A DNA stretch of 64,000 nt, taken from positions 62,001-126,000 of the forward strand of contig NZ_JAMXQV010000023.1 in the NCBI RefSeq assembly GCF_024703995.1, in the 5' to 3' direction. The notes under the pieces were generated by a model that did no database searches, had not been told where the DNA came from, and saw only the letters and a list, made by a program, of their open reading frames with translations. Positions 16,163-24,735 of this stretch are shown in pieces (positions within the stretch are counted from its first letter, which is position 1; every line of letters starts with the position of its first letter). Both the position numbers and the translations under genes were made by a program. Origin of the DNA: Amycolatopsis iheyensis. GTDB lineage: Bacteria; Actinomycetota; Actinomycetes; Mycobacteriales; Pseudonocardiaceae.

Positions 16163-16945
16163 ATGACGAACACCAGCGACTCCCCCTCGATCGGCCTGCT
16201 CACCGGCAAGGTCGTGCTCATCACCGGCGCCAGCCGCGGCATCGGCGCCGCCGCGGCCCGCCTCTTCGCCAGGGAAGGCGCCGCCGTCGTGCTGGCCTCA
16301 CGCGGCGTCGAACGCCTCGAGCGCATCGCCGGCGAGATCCGCGACGCGGGCGGCGACGCCGACGCCGTCGCGCTGGACCTGGCCGATCCCGCGAGCATCC
16401 GGGCCGCCGTCGACCACGTCGAGCAGCGGCACGGCCGCCTCGACGGGGCGTTCAACAACGGCGCGGCCGGCCAGCGGCCCGGTCCGCTGGAGACCACCAG
16501 CGAGGAAGACATCGACCAGCAGTTCGCGGTGAACTTCCGCGCGCACTGGACCGCGATGACCGCCGAAGCCGCGCTCATGCGCCGCGGCGGTGGCGGGGCG
16601 ATCGTGAACACCTCAAGCATCGGCAGCCGCCGCGCAAACCCCGCTCTGCCCGCCTACGGCGCCATGAAGCGGGCGCTGAACAGCCTCACCGAGACCGCGG
16701 CCGTGACCTGGGCGCCGCACGGCGTCCGCGTCAACGGCATCACACCCGGCGGCACCGCCACGGACATGATCGACGCGTGGGAAGCGGCCAGCCCGGGGGT
16801 CGTCGGGCAGATCACCGCGTCGATCCCGCTCGGGCGCATGGCCGAGCCCCGCGAGGTCGCCGAAGCGGCCGCCTGGCTGCTCAGCGACCGCGCGTCCATG
16901 GTGACCGGCGCGATCGTGCCGGTCGACGGTGGCGCCGGGGCCTAA
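16163..16945 (+). CDS. SDR-family NAD(P)-dependent oxidoreductase
   Basis: 260 residues of classical short-chain dehydrogenase. It has the cofactor motif TGASRGIG (about 20-27) and the active site with Ser in IVNTSSIGS and Y-x3-K as YGAMK. The usual N-A-G motif reads NNGAAG here, a small variant. The C-terminus ends TGAIVPVDGGAGA, as in FabG-like enzymes. Substrate unknown. It probably answers to the divergent MmyB-like regulator. Its stop (TAA 16943-16945) overlaps the stop of the convergent DAHP synthase gene by four bases. Confidence 0.88.
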   Translation: MTNTSDSPSIGLLTGKVVLITGASRGIGAAAARLFAREGAAVVLASRGVERLERIAGEIRDAGGDADAVALDLADPASIRAAVDHVEQRHGRLDGAFNNGAAGQRPGPLETTSEEDIDQQFAVNFRAHWTAMTAEAALMRRGGGGAIVNTSSIGSRRANPALPAYGAMKRALNSLTETAAVTWAPHGVRVNGITPGGTATDMIDAWEAASPGVVGQITASIPLGRMAEPREVAEAAAWLLSDRASMVTGAIVPVDGGAGA

Positions 16946-18339
16946 CCTCGCAACATCTCCGCGACCAGGAACGCCAGCTCCAGCGACTGCTGCGTGTTCA
17001 GCCGCGGGTCGCACGCGGTCTCGTAGCGGCCCGAGAGGTCGACGTCCGAGATCTCCTGGGCGCCGCCCAGGCACTCGGTGACGTCCTCGCCCGTCAGCTC
17101 CACGTGGATGCCGCCCGGGTAGGTGCCCAGCTTGTTGTGCACCTCGAAGAAGCCCTGGACCTCGTCGACGATGCGGTCGAAGTGGCGGGTCTTGTAGCCG
17201 GTCGACGACTCGTGCGTGTTGCCGTGCATCGGGTCGCACTGCCAGATGACCTTGTGCCCGGACGCCTCGACCCGCTCGACGATGCCGGGCAGCACCTCGC
17301 GGACGTTGCCGTTGCCCATCCGGGCGATCAGCGTCAGGCGGCCCGGCTCGAAGCGCGGGTCGAGCCGCTCGACGTACTCCACCGCCTGCTCCGGCGTGGT
17401 CGTCGGGCCGATCTTCAACCCGATCGGGTTGGCCAGCAGCTCGGCGAACGCGATGTGCGCGCCGTCTAGCTGGCGGGTCCGCTCGCCGACCCAGAGGAAG
17501 TGCGACGACAGGTTGTACAGCTTCGGGTTCGCCGCGTCGGCGTTGTCCAGGCGCAGCATCGACCGCTCGTAGTCGAGCAGCAGCGCCTCGTGGCTGGCGA
17601 AGATCTCGGTCGACTGCAGCGACGTGTCGGTGACGCCGCACGCGTTCATGAACCGCAGGCCGCGGTCGATCTCGTTGGCCAGCGCCTCGAACCGCTGCGC
17701 CGCCGGCGAGGCCGACACGAAGTCCTTGTTCCAGTCGTGCACCTGGTGCAGGTCGGCCATGCCCGCGCCGGTGAGGGCGCGGACGAGGTTCATCGCGGCG
17801 CCCGCGTTCGCGTACGCGCGGATCATCCGGCCCGGGTCGGGCACGCGCAGCTCGGGCTTGGCGACCAGGGAGTTGATGATGTCGCCGCGGTACACCGGCA
17901 GGCCCAGCGCGTCGGTCGCGGCCGAGCGCGGCTTCGCGTACTGGCCGGCGATGCGGCCGACCTTGACCACCGGGAGGCTCGCGCCGTAGGTCAGCACGAC
18001 CGCCATCTGCAGCAGCGTGCGCAGGTTGGCGCGGATGTGCGGCTCGGTGTTGGACTCGAACGTCTCCGCGCAGTCGCCGCCCTGCAGCAGGAAGGCCTCG
18101 CCGCGGGCGACCATGGCCAGGCGGTCCTTCAGCCGGTCGATCTCCGGCGGGACGGTGATCGGCGGCACGCTCTCCAGCACGCCCCGGACCCGGCGGGTGG
18201 CGTCGGGGTCGGGCCACTCCGGCTGCTGCGCGGCCGGGAGGGCCAGTGCCTTGTCGAGCCGGGCCCGCAGTTCGGGCGGGAGCGGCGGCAGTTCGGGCAG
18301 GGTGTCGACGGGGACGTCCACGGTCCAGTTCACGACCAC
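16942..18339 (-). CDS. aroG: Class II 3-deoxy-7-phosphoheptulonate synthase (DAHP synthase)
   Basis: 465 residues, plant/actinobacterial type II enzyme. It condenses phosphoenolpyruvate and erythrose 4-phosphate in the first step of the shikimate pathway. Landmarks are LLQGGDCAETFE with the metal ligand Cys90, KPRSAATD, GLKIGPTTTPEQ and the late metal-site motif CDPMHGNTHES. It supplies chorismate to the trp enzymes encoded 26 kb away. The M. tuberculosis homologue (Rv2178c) lies near pknL, as here. The 18340-18470 stretch upstream shows no gene and must contain its promoter. Confidence 0.95.
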   Translation of the reverse strand: MVVNWTVDVPVDTLPELPPLPPELRARLDKALALPAAQQPEWPDPDATRRVRGVLESVPPITVPPEIDRLKDRLAMVARGEAFLLQGGDCAETFESNTEPHIRANLRTLLQMAVVLTYGASLPVVKVGRIAGQYAKPRSAATDALGLPVYRGDIINSLVAKPELRVPDPGRMIRAYANAGAAMNLVRALTGAGMADLHQVHDWNKDFVSASPAAQRFEALANEIDRGLRFMNACGVTDTSLQSTEIFASHEALLLDYERSMLRLDNADAANPKLYNLSSHFLWVGERTRQLDGAHIAFAELLANPIGLKIGPTTTPEQAVEYVERLDPRFEPGRLTLIARMGNGNVREVLPGIVERVEASGHKVIWQCDPMHGNTHESSTGYKTRHFDRIVDEVQGFFEVHNKLGTYPGGIHVELTGEDVTECLGGAQEISDVDLSGRYETACDPRLNTQQSLELAFLVAEMLRG

Positions 18340-18472
18340 CAGGATAAGGTTCCCGCCGGACAGCGGTGCTGCCGGTGGGCCACCGAGCCCCCGGCGCGCG
18401 GGGTGTAGACCCTCACGACCGCCTTTTTCCCACGCTGAGCTGGGGACTTCTCATCCCGGTTACCGGCTCGCC

Positions 18473-18499
18473 GGTGACCCCGGGCGGGCCGGGGTCACC
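18473..18499 (-). terminator. 11-bp hairpin downstream of the small secreted protein gene
   Basis: GGTGACCCCGG (18473-18483) pairs perfectly with CCGGGGTCACC (18489-18499) around a 5-nt loop. On the minus strand it lies about 50 bp beyond the stop of the secreted protein gene and before the aroG promoter region, so it insulates the two. Confidence 0.6.
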
Positions 18500-18552
18500 T
18501 GGCGGCCTTCGTCCCCGTCGCCGGAGTCAGCACCTTCGGGCCGCGGACCTTT

Positions 18553-18876
18553 TCAGCACGGCCGCCCGGAGGCGAAAGTCGCGAACACGTTCGCGGCCGA
18601 GAACGCCGGCAACCGCAGCACCAGGCCGCTGTACTTCGGGCCGGTGAACAGGCACCAGTCGTCCTGGCTGCCGTTGCCTTCCCGGACGGCCCGGAACGGC
18701 GGGTCGATCGACGGCGTCGGCACCGCGAGGCAGATCGACGTCCCGTCCACCCCGGTCAGCCGGACGCTTTCCGGGATGCAGACCGTGGAAGACGGCGCGG
18801 GCTGCGCGGCCGCGGGTGCGGCGAGCAGGCCGAAAGCGGCGAGTGCGGTCACCACCGGAACCAGTATTCTTTTCAT
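18553..18876 (-). CDS. Small secreted Cys-rich protein, possible I36/crystallin-type peptidase inhibitor
   Basis: 107 residues from ATG 18876, preceded by a good Shine-Dalgarno (GGGGAG). A signal peptide (MKRILVPVVTALAAFGLLAA, cleaved near A-A-A-Q) leaves a mature protein of about 80 residues with four cysteines. The segment DDWCLFTGPKYSGLVLRL resembles the C-L-Y...F-x-G strand of beta/gamma-crystallin-like I36 inhibitors from Streptomyces. That resemblance is short and judged by eye. It sits beside two secreted peptidase genes on the same strand, which would suit an inhibitor, but function is unproven. Confidence 0.6.
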   Translation of the reverse strand: MKRILVPVVTALAAFGLLAAPAAAQPAPSSTVCIPESVRLTGVDGTSICLAVPTPSIDPPFRAVREGNGSQDDWCLFTGPKYSGLVLRLPAFSAANVFATFASGRPC

Positions 18877-18942
18877 GATTTCTCCCCTTTTTGTGTACCG
18901 CAGGGGGAAATGAATCACCGTCGCGACCGGCGCGAATTCCCC

Positions 18943-20334
18943 CTATCGAGCAGATTGGCAGGAACTGTCGGCCGCGGGGAAGACCCCGTCACGCAGATAG
19001 CCCAGCACAGCTTGGTTCCCGCACGCGTTTTTCCGAGTGAAGACACCGTGCCCGCCGGCGTCGACGGTGACCAGACGCGCGCGGGCCCCGAACGCCGCCC
19101 GCGTCTCGCGCGCGCCCGACAACGGCGTCGCCGGGTCGCGCAGGTTCTGCACCAGCAGGACGTTCGCCGGGCCGGGGCCGCCGAGGCGCACCGGCGGCTC
19201 CGCGCGTTCGACCGGCCAGAACGCGCACGGGTTCACGTTCGCCGCGGCCGGGCCGAACATCGGGTGCCGCGCCCGTTCGCGTTCGACCGCGTGCTGGTAG
19301 AAACCGAGGCGTTCGGGCCAGTCGTTGTCGTTGCAGATCACCTGCAGCTGCAACGCGGCGTGCGAGTCGTTGTCGAGCGGCCCCGCCGCGGCCCGCGAAG
19401 TGCCCACCCAGTCCGCGGCGATCGCCGGGAACGACGCGTCGTCGTAGAGGCCGTTCCAGGTGTTCGCGCGGAACTCCGGCCCGCGGACGGCGGCCAGTTC
19501 GGCGAACTTCGCCGTCACCGCGGCTGGGGTCCGCCCCAGGTGGTAGTCGTCGTCGCGGGCGGCCGCCCACGCGGCGAAGTCGGGGAACCGGTCGTCGAAG
19601 CCTTCGGCGAACCGCTGGTTCGCGACGACGTCGAGACCCCGCGGGCCGAGGACGCTGTCGAGCACGATCCGGTCGCCGCGGCCGGGGAACATCGACGCGT
19701 ACGCGGCGCCGAGGTAGCTGCCGTAGGAGACGCCGTAGTAGGAGATCTTCCGCTCCTCCAGCGCTTCCCGGATCCGGTCGAGGTCGCGCGCGGTGTTCGC
19801 GGTGGTCATGTGCGGCAGCAGGTCCGCGGTCGCGGCGGCACCGCACTTCCCGGCGACGACCCGCGCTTTCGCCGCGGTGGCGACGACGTCACGCGGTCCG
19901 TTCGCGTACGGGCCGAGCACCGCACCGCGTTGCTCGGCGGTCAGGTCGCAGGTGACCGGCGTGCTGTAGCCGGTGCCGCGCGGATCGAAGCCGATGACGT
20001 CGTAGGCGTCCGGCAGGCCGGAGCCGCCCATCCGCTGCACGAGCTGGGCGGGCATGGCGAGCCCGGGACTGCCCGGGCCGCCGGGGTTCATCAGCAGCAC
20101 GCCACGCCGCTTGCCGGGCACGCCGGCGTGGCGCGAGATGGTCAGCTCGATCGTGCGGCCGGGGTGCGCGTAGTCGAGCGGCACGCGCAGTTTCGCGCAT
20201 TCGAGGCCGGCGGTGGGCGACGGCGACAGCCCGTAGTCCGGGCACGGCGCCGTCCACTTCAGACTCGGCGAGGCTTCGGCCGGCGGCGTCGCGAGCAAGG
20301 GCAGGAAAGCCAGGAGTACCAACGCTTTTCGCAT
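18943..20334 (-). CDS. Secreted alpha/beta-hydrolase, tripeptidyl-aminopeptidase (TAP) family
   Basis: 463 residues from ATG 20334, with a signal peptide (MRKALVLLAFLPLLATPPAEA). The fold has an oxyanion segment LLMNPGGPGSPG (81-92), strand IGFDPRGTGYS, the nucleophile elbow GVSYGSYLG with Ser203, and the C-terminal TAP domain ending in VTVDAGGHGVF with the catalytic His. The Asp is likely in LVQNLRDPATP. Relatives release tripeptides from N-termini or hydrolyse esters outside the cell. A conserved Cys near the C-terminus (FTRKNACGNQAV) suits a secreted fold. It lies between the small secreted protein and trypsin-like peptidase genes. Confidence 0.88.
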   Translation of the reverse strand: MRKALVLLAFLPLLATPPAEASPSLKWTAPCPDYGLSPSPTAGLECAKLRVPLDYAHPGRTIELTISRHAGVPGKRRGVLLMNPGGPGSPGLAMPAQLVQRMGGSGLPDAYDVIGFDPRGTGYSTPVTCDLTAEQRGAVLGPYANGPRDVVATAAKARVVAGKCGAAATADLLPHMTTANTARDLDRIREALEERKISYYGVSYGSYLGAAYASMFPGRGDRIVLDSVLGPRGLDVVANQRFAEGFDDRFPDFAAWAAARDDDYHLGRTPAAVTAKFAELAAVRGPEFRANTWNGLYDDASFPAIAADWVGTSRAAAGPLDNDSHAALQLQVICNDNDWPERLGFYQHAVERERARHPMFGPAAANVNPCAFWPVERAEPPVRLGGPGPANVLLVQNLRDPATPLSGARETRAAFGARARLVTVDAGGHGVFTRKNACGNQAVLGYLRDGVFPAADSSCQSAR

Positions 20335-20367
20335 GTTCTGAGCTTGGCCCGGCAAGCGGTCGCGGAC

Positions 20368-20410
20368 GTCAGCCCAGGGGCCGGCCCCGCGAGTCCACCC
20401 CTGGGCTGAC
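20368..20410. repeat. 13-bp perfect inverted repeat between two secreted peptidase genes
   Basis: GTCAGCCCAGGGG (20368-20380) and its exact reverse complement (20398-20410) are separated by 17 nt. The repeat starts 6 bp after the trypsin-like gene stop and ends 34 bp before the TAP start. It can be a terminator for the first gene or an operator for the second. Confidence 0.6.
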
Positions 20411-20415
20411 GACGG

Positions 20416-21303
20416 TCAAGAGGATTGCGCGCGGTTGTAGAGATTCTGCGCGTCGGCGCCGAAGTACGGCCCGAACATGTAGCCGGGCAGGAAGACGTAC
20501 CCGAAACTGTTCACCGACGCCTGGACGCCGGCGCCGGTCCCTTCGTTGAACGACAGGAACCACGGGCCGCCGCTCGAGCCGCCGGTCATGTTGCACCGCA
20601 TGCCGTGGTCCTTGGTCAGCAGGAAGTCGGTGAAGGTGGTGCCGCTGCAGTAGTCCAGCTTGGTGCCGTCGTAGGGCGCCTCGGCCGGGTAGCCGAAGGT
20701 GTACATGCTCTGGTTTTTGGGCTGGTTGAAGGCGATGCCCTGCGCACCGACGACGTCGGTGAGCCGCTGCCCATTGAGCGGGTTCACGACGGCCATGCCG
20801 ACGTCGTAGTTCATGTCCTCACTGGCTTCCCACTGCGGCGTGGTGAGGGTGGTCTTGGCGGCCCACTGGCTGTAGGGGGCGTTGCCGTTGTCGTACCCGG
20901 GGACGAACGTCCACTGGGTGTGCCAGGTGCCCTGGTACTTGACGCAGTGCCCGGCGGTGACGACGACGCTGCCGTTGGTGCTGGTGACGGCGTCACCCGA
21001 GCAGGAGGCGTTCTGGCCGTTGAAGACGAAGAAGACCCGCCCGGCGGTGTGGGTGACCTGGCCGCCGCCGGTCCACACACCCCCGCCGTTGGGGATGCTC
21101 TGGATGATCGCGCGCTGTCCTTTCGCCACATCTTGCGGCGTGAAGGCGGGCGCCTTGACGAGGTGGTCCATCGGAACGGCCGCCCGCATGGCCTCGGGCG
21201 TCCAGAAGGGTTTCACCGCGGCTTGGGCGGGCACACCGACCAGGCCGAACGCAAGGGAGAGGACCGCGGTGACGACCGCTGCCCGGAAAGTCGTGTGCTT
21301 CAA
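20416..21303 (-). CDS. Secreted trypsin-like serine peptidase
   Basis: About 295 residues if started at TTG 21303, which follows GGAAAGG and gives a clean signal peptide (KHTTFRAAVVTAVLSLAFG...AQA). An ATG at 21348 has no Shine-Dalgarno and would make an over-long leader. The catalytic triad is visible: His119 in VVTAGHC, Asp167 in NYDVGM and Ser244 in GGSSGGPW. Cysteines at 101 and 120 suit the disulphide that braces the His loop in trypsins. A pro-region of about 60 residues precedes the domain. It is likely an extracellular peptidase with narrow specificity. Confidence 0.85.
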   Translation of the reverse strand: MKHTTFRAAVVTAVLSLAFGLVGVPAQAAVKPFWTPEAMRAAVPMDHLVKAPAFTPQDVAKGQRAIIQSIPNGGGVWTGGGQVTHTAGRVFFVFNGQNASCSGDAVTSTNGSVVVTAGHCVKYQGTWHTQWTFVPGYDNGNAPYSQWAAKTTLTTPQWEASEDMNYDVGMAVVNPLNGQRLTDVVGAQGIAFNQPKNQSMYTFGYPAEAPYDGTKLDYCSGTTFTDFLLTKDHGMRCNMTGGSSGGPWFLSFNEGTGAGVQASVNSFGYVFLPGYMFGPYFGADAQNLYNRAQSS

Positions 21304-21415
21304 GACGCCCCACCTTTCCGCGGAGGTGAATTGTCGCAAAAGCGGCATAACTACTCGAAAGTAGTTGTCCGTGTACGCAGTGCACAGCCACCGTTCGGCG
21401 TAATGGGCCGGCGCT

Positions 21416-24400
21416 TCAGCCGTCTTCGGGGCGCAGACCCAGGCGGGCTTCCTGCAGCGTGACGAACTGGTCGACCACCTCGGTCAAGCCGGCCTGCTCG
21501 GCCGGGTTGAGCAGTGGCAGGACCCGAGCCCAGTCACCACCCCGCATGTACTCGGCGAGCACACGCGACCGAAGGGGCCCGTCTACACTGCCCGCGATCT
21601 CCAGCAGAGCCCTTTCCAGGTCGAAAGATTCCAGCGATGTGACCGCCAGCCGCAGTGCGCGCTCGCCGTCGTGCCTGGCCAACTCCCCGAGGAACGTCCG
21701 GACCGCCGAGCTGCCTCTGAGCTCGAGACCGAGCAGGATTTCGATTCCATCGTCACACTTCGCAGCTCCGAGGGCCTTTGCCAGTGCTTCGGCGTACTCG
21801 GCCCGGTCATCACTGTCCGCCTGCCGGACGATGCCGACAGCGTCATCGTCCCTTCCCATCGCACACAGTTCTTCGATCACACGGCACCGCGCCTGCCCGC
21901 GTTGATATCGGTTTTCCACAGTGTCCACGCGCTCTAGCGCACGGTCGGGGAACCCCGCCGCGCAGTAGAACTCGACCGCATACCGCGCGTCGAGCTCGCC
22001 GGGAAGGCCGTCGACGCGCTCGACGATGCGGCGTATCTCGCCAGTTTGCCCTTGTTCTCGGAGACGGCGAAGCAACGGCGTAAGAGTCTTCATTACCTCG
22101 GCCGGGTCGCCGAGCCGGAACGCGAGCGACTCCGCGACGTTCACGTCGCCCGACTCCGCCAGGAGCCGGGCAGTCGGCTCGACGTCGTATGCCGTCAAAT
22201 CGGAAACCAGGACAACCGCGGCGAGCCGCTCGGCGGCGTCGACGTTCTTCGTCGTCGTGACGAACTCCACGAAGCTCCGCAACGCACCGGTGTAGCGGTA
22301 AGAGACATCCACCTGGCGAGCGATCGCTTCCGCTCGCCAGGCCAGCTCCCGGGCAGCTTCAAGGTCGCCCGCCTCGAAAGCACCTTCGGCCATCGCGGTC
22401 AGCGCCGCGGCTCGGGCAGCGAACTCCCGCTCACCTTCCCGATCCGACAAACTGCTTCGCAAAAGTGTCTCGGCGCGTGCCATCTCCCCCTTTGCAACGA
22501 GGTGCTTCAGCACTTTGCGAAGGCCGAGTTCGTCGTAGGAGGACCCCAGGCCGCCGAGCGCGGACTCCGCGAAAGCGACGTTGTCGTCCTCGAGAGCGAT
22601 TTCTATGATCTTCAGCAGCAGGCTCTCGCGCTGCCACTCTTCGAAAGCGCTCAACCCTGCAACCGCCACTTCAGGATCGACCCGCGCCGCCGCTTCAAGG
22701 TCCATCCTGGCGAACAGTTTTCGCGCCGATTCATCGCCGAGTTTGCCAGCGATCCGGTGCACATCAGAAATTTCGCCACCCGACGGCAAGAGCGCGCGAG
22801 CAGCTCGCTCGATCACGACTGACAAGTACGAAAGATTCAGCCCAGCCGAAAGTTCGATCGCAGACTCCAGAAAACCCGCCTCGACCAATGAGATCGCCAC
22901 CCAACGAATCGCCAGGTGCCGAAAAACTCCTTCACGGATCTCGTCGGCGACTGTCCGGAGCAATGCGACATCTTCCGGCCGTTCGGCGGCGGCGACCACG
23001 AGAAGCGCTCGTGCACGCCAATCGGAATCCGCGAGGCCTTCGGCCATCGATCTCGCGCGGGCGAAGTCCCCGGTTCCGGCGATCGCGCTCACGAGCCGGG
23101 TACGAAGGTCGGGGTGCTGATCTTCGCGCAGAGCTTCGACCAGCAGCCGGTCGACGCGGTCGATCAGCCCGGCCGCCACCATGACTTCCAACAGTTCAAA
23201 GATGGCGTCGGCCCGCCGGTCCTCTGCCGAAATCGACCGGGCGAGTGCTTCGGCCCGGTCGAAGTCACCCATCCTGGCCCACAACGCCGGAAGCCGCTCA
23301 GGCGTCCGCGCGTTCCGGTCGCTGAGGTCGTCGCGGTGCATCGTGAGTTTGACCAGGCTCATGACGTCGGGCTCGGGTGAGGCGCAGAATGCCGCATGGA
23401 CTTCGGCGATTTCCGCCTGAGCCGCTTCTTCGCCACCGGCGACCTCGATGAGGCGGCGCTGCCTCGGCAGATCCGTGACGCACTCGACCACGCGATCGAG
23501 CTGCCCGGCTTCCTGGAGCAACCGCGGGTAGCCGTGCAGCAGGAACTGCGGCGTCTCGGGCGGCCACCCTTTGGCGCGATAGCTCTCGGCCCACTTCGTG
23601 ATTTGCTCGCCGTAAGCGCGCACCGCTTGCTCTCCGAGCTTCTCCGCAGCTTCGGCGAACAAGCCCTGGTGGCCGAGCAAGTAGACTTCGGGAGCGGTCT
23701 CGGGCCGCCAACGGGCGTGCCGGCGACTGAATGCCCGGCTCTTGACACTGTTCAGGACCTCACTGACGTGGGTCCCACCAAGCTCCTCGAGGTCCCGGCG
23801 GCTGAGCCCGCTGCGGGCGGCCACGAGCAAGCCGAGGACGTCCTTCGCCTCACCCGCGTCATCGGCGAGCAAGCGCTCGAGATCGAGCTTCATCGCGTAC
23901 TTCGCCGCGGAAGCCGCGGGAGATGGTGCGAGTTCGCGCACGATCGCCGGGTCGCGCAGGGGGTGATCGTCGCGCACCGCCGCCGGGATGCCGGGGTTCG
24001 GCCGCCCCGAGACGATGACGCGCAGCCCGTGAGCGGGGCGCCGCGGCAGCAGCTCGGCAATGCTCTTGGCTCCGCGTTCGTCCCCCGCGCCCCGGTCTTC
24101 GTCCAGCCCGTCGACGACGAGGATCAGCCGCCGCCCGCGGTCCGCGCACACTCTGGCCGCGGTTTCGAGCAGACCCCGGAAGTCGGATTCAGTCGCCGGC
24201 TCGGGGGCTCTGACCTCCGACACAGCGGCCAGTTGCGGAACGACTTCCCGCAGAAAACCCGCACGTGTGTCGGCCCGCGTATCCCGTGCCGTGATGAGGA
24301 ACGAGACCACTTGGACTTCCTCGGGCGCGTCGAGCACGAACGTCGACATCAGCGCGGTCTTCCCGCTCCACGCCTCCGCCCGCCACCACACGTAGCCGGG

Positions 24401-24622
24401 TGAAGGGTCGGGAGCCAGGCAGAACCGGGTCAGCTCGGCCAGCTCGGCCTCGCGCCCCACCAGCCTGCCGGGCGCCACGTCGCGGACCGTCCCGAGGTAC
24501 AACCACGCCGCCGGGCCGGGCGTGCCGTAATGGACGGCGCCGATCTGGACGACGGTCCCGCTCATGTCGCCGCTGACGGTGACCCCGTTCTCGACGGTGA
24601 CCGGCTCGTCCGGCTGGCTCAT
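21416..24622 (-). CDS. STAND (NACHT-like) ATPase with N-terminal RHIM-like motif and helical repeats
   Basis: 1068 residues from ATG 24622, preceded by AGGGGG. Residues 8-33 contain VENGVTVSGDMSGTVVQIG followed by AVHYG, whose VQIG (25-28) fits the RHIM amyloid core and the repeats seen ahead of actinobacterial NLR-like proteins. The P-loop is RAEAWSGKTAL (81-91), with Ala in place of the first Gly, and Walker B is LILVVDGLDED (166-176). A winged-helix-like part follows (about 290-350). The C-terminal 600 residues are TPR/HEAT-like helical repeats rich in RAEALARSI and ARELAWRAEA units, likely the sensor. Such proteins switch by oligomerisation in signalling or defence. There is no nuclease or TIR domain in it, so the effector would be elsewhere. 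Confidence 0.82.
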   Translation of the reverse strand: MSQPDEPVTVENGVTVSGDMSGTVVQIGAVHYGTPGPAAWLYLGTVRDVAPGRLVGREAELAELTRFCLAPDPSPGYVWWRAEAWSGKTALMSTFVLDAPEEVQVVSFLITARDTRADTRAGFLREVVPQLAAVSEVRAPEPATESDFRGLLETAARVCADRGRRLILVVDGLDEDRGAGDERGAKSIAELLPRRPAHGLRVIVSGRPNPGIPAAVRDDHPLRDPAIVRELAPSPAASAAKYAMKLDLERLLADDAGEAKDVLGLLVAARSGLSRRDLEELGGTHVSEVLNSVKSRAFSRRHARWRPETAPEVYLLGHQGLFAEAAEKLGEQAVRAYGEQITKWAESYRAKGWPPETPQFLLHGYPRLLQEAGQLDRVVECVTDLPRQRRLIEVAGGEEAAQAEIAEVHAAFCASPEPDVMSLVKLTMHRDDLSDRNARTPERLPALWARMGDFDRAEALARSISAEDRRADAIFELLEVMVAAGLIDRVDRLLVEALREDQHPDLRTRLVSAIAGTGDFARARSMAEGLADSDWRARALLVVAAAERPEDVALLRTVADEIREGVFRHLAIRWVAISLVEAGFLESAIELSAGLNLSYLSVVIERAARALLPSGGEISDVHRIAGKLGDESARKLFARMDLEAAARVDPEVAVAGLSAFEEWQRESLLLKIIEIALEDDNVAFAESALGGLGSSYDELGLRKVLKHLVAKGEMARAETLLRSSLSDREGEREFAARAAALTAMAEGAFEAGDLEAARELAWRAEAIARQVDVSYRYTGALRSFVEFVTTTKNVDAAERLAAVVLVSDLTAYDVEPTARLLAESGDVNVAESLAFRLGDPAEVMKTLTPLLRRLREQGQTGEIRRIVERVDGLPGELDARYAVEFYCAAGFPDRALERVDTVENRYQRGQARCRVIEELCAMGRDDDAVGIVRQADSDDRAEYAEALAKALGAAKCDDGIEILLGLELRGSSAVRTFLGELARHDGERALRLAVTSLESFDLERALLEIAGSVDGPLRSRVLAEYMRGGDWARVLPLLNPAEQAGLTEVVDQFVTLQEARLGLRPEDG

Positions 24623-24690
24623 CGACAGTCCCCCTCTGCTGGCACTCCCAGCGTCGTCGGCTGAGCGGAGGGTGTTACACCCGGAACGAA

Positions 24691-24722
24691 AAGGCCCCCT
24701 CGCCGAGTGGCGAGGGGGCCTT
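24691..24722 (-). terminator. Rho-independent terminator of gltBD
   Basis: A perfect 14-bp stem (24691-24704 with 24709-24722) has loop GAGT and is followed by a T run on the minus strand. It lies 14 bp after the gltD stop. The remaining gap to 24622 shows no gene. Confidence 0.88.
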
Positions 24723-24735
24723 CGTGAACCGAACG

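Noticed and set aside
18340..18470. A small gene in the gap upstream of aroG
   Set aside because: Short open frames exist but have no start with a Shine-Dalgarno and no protein-like composition; best read as promoter region.
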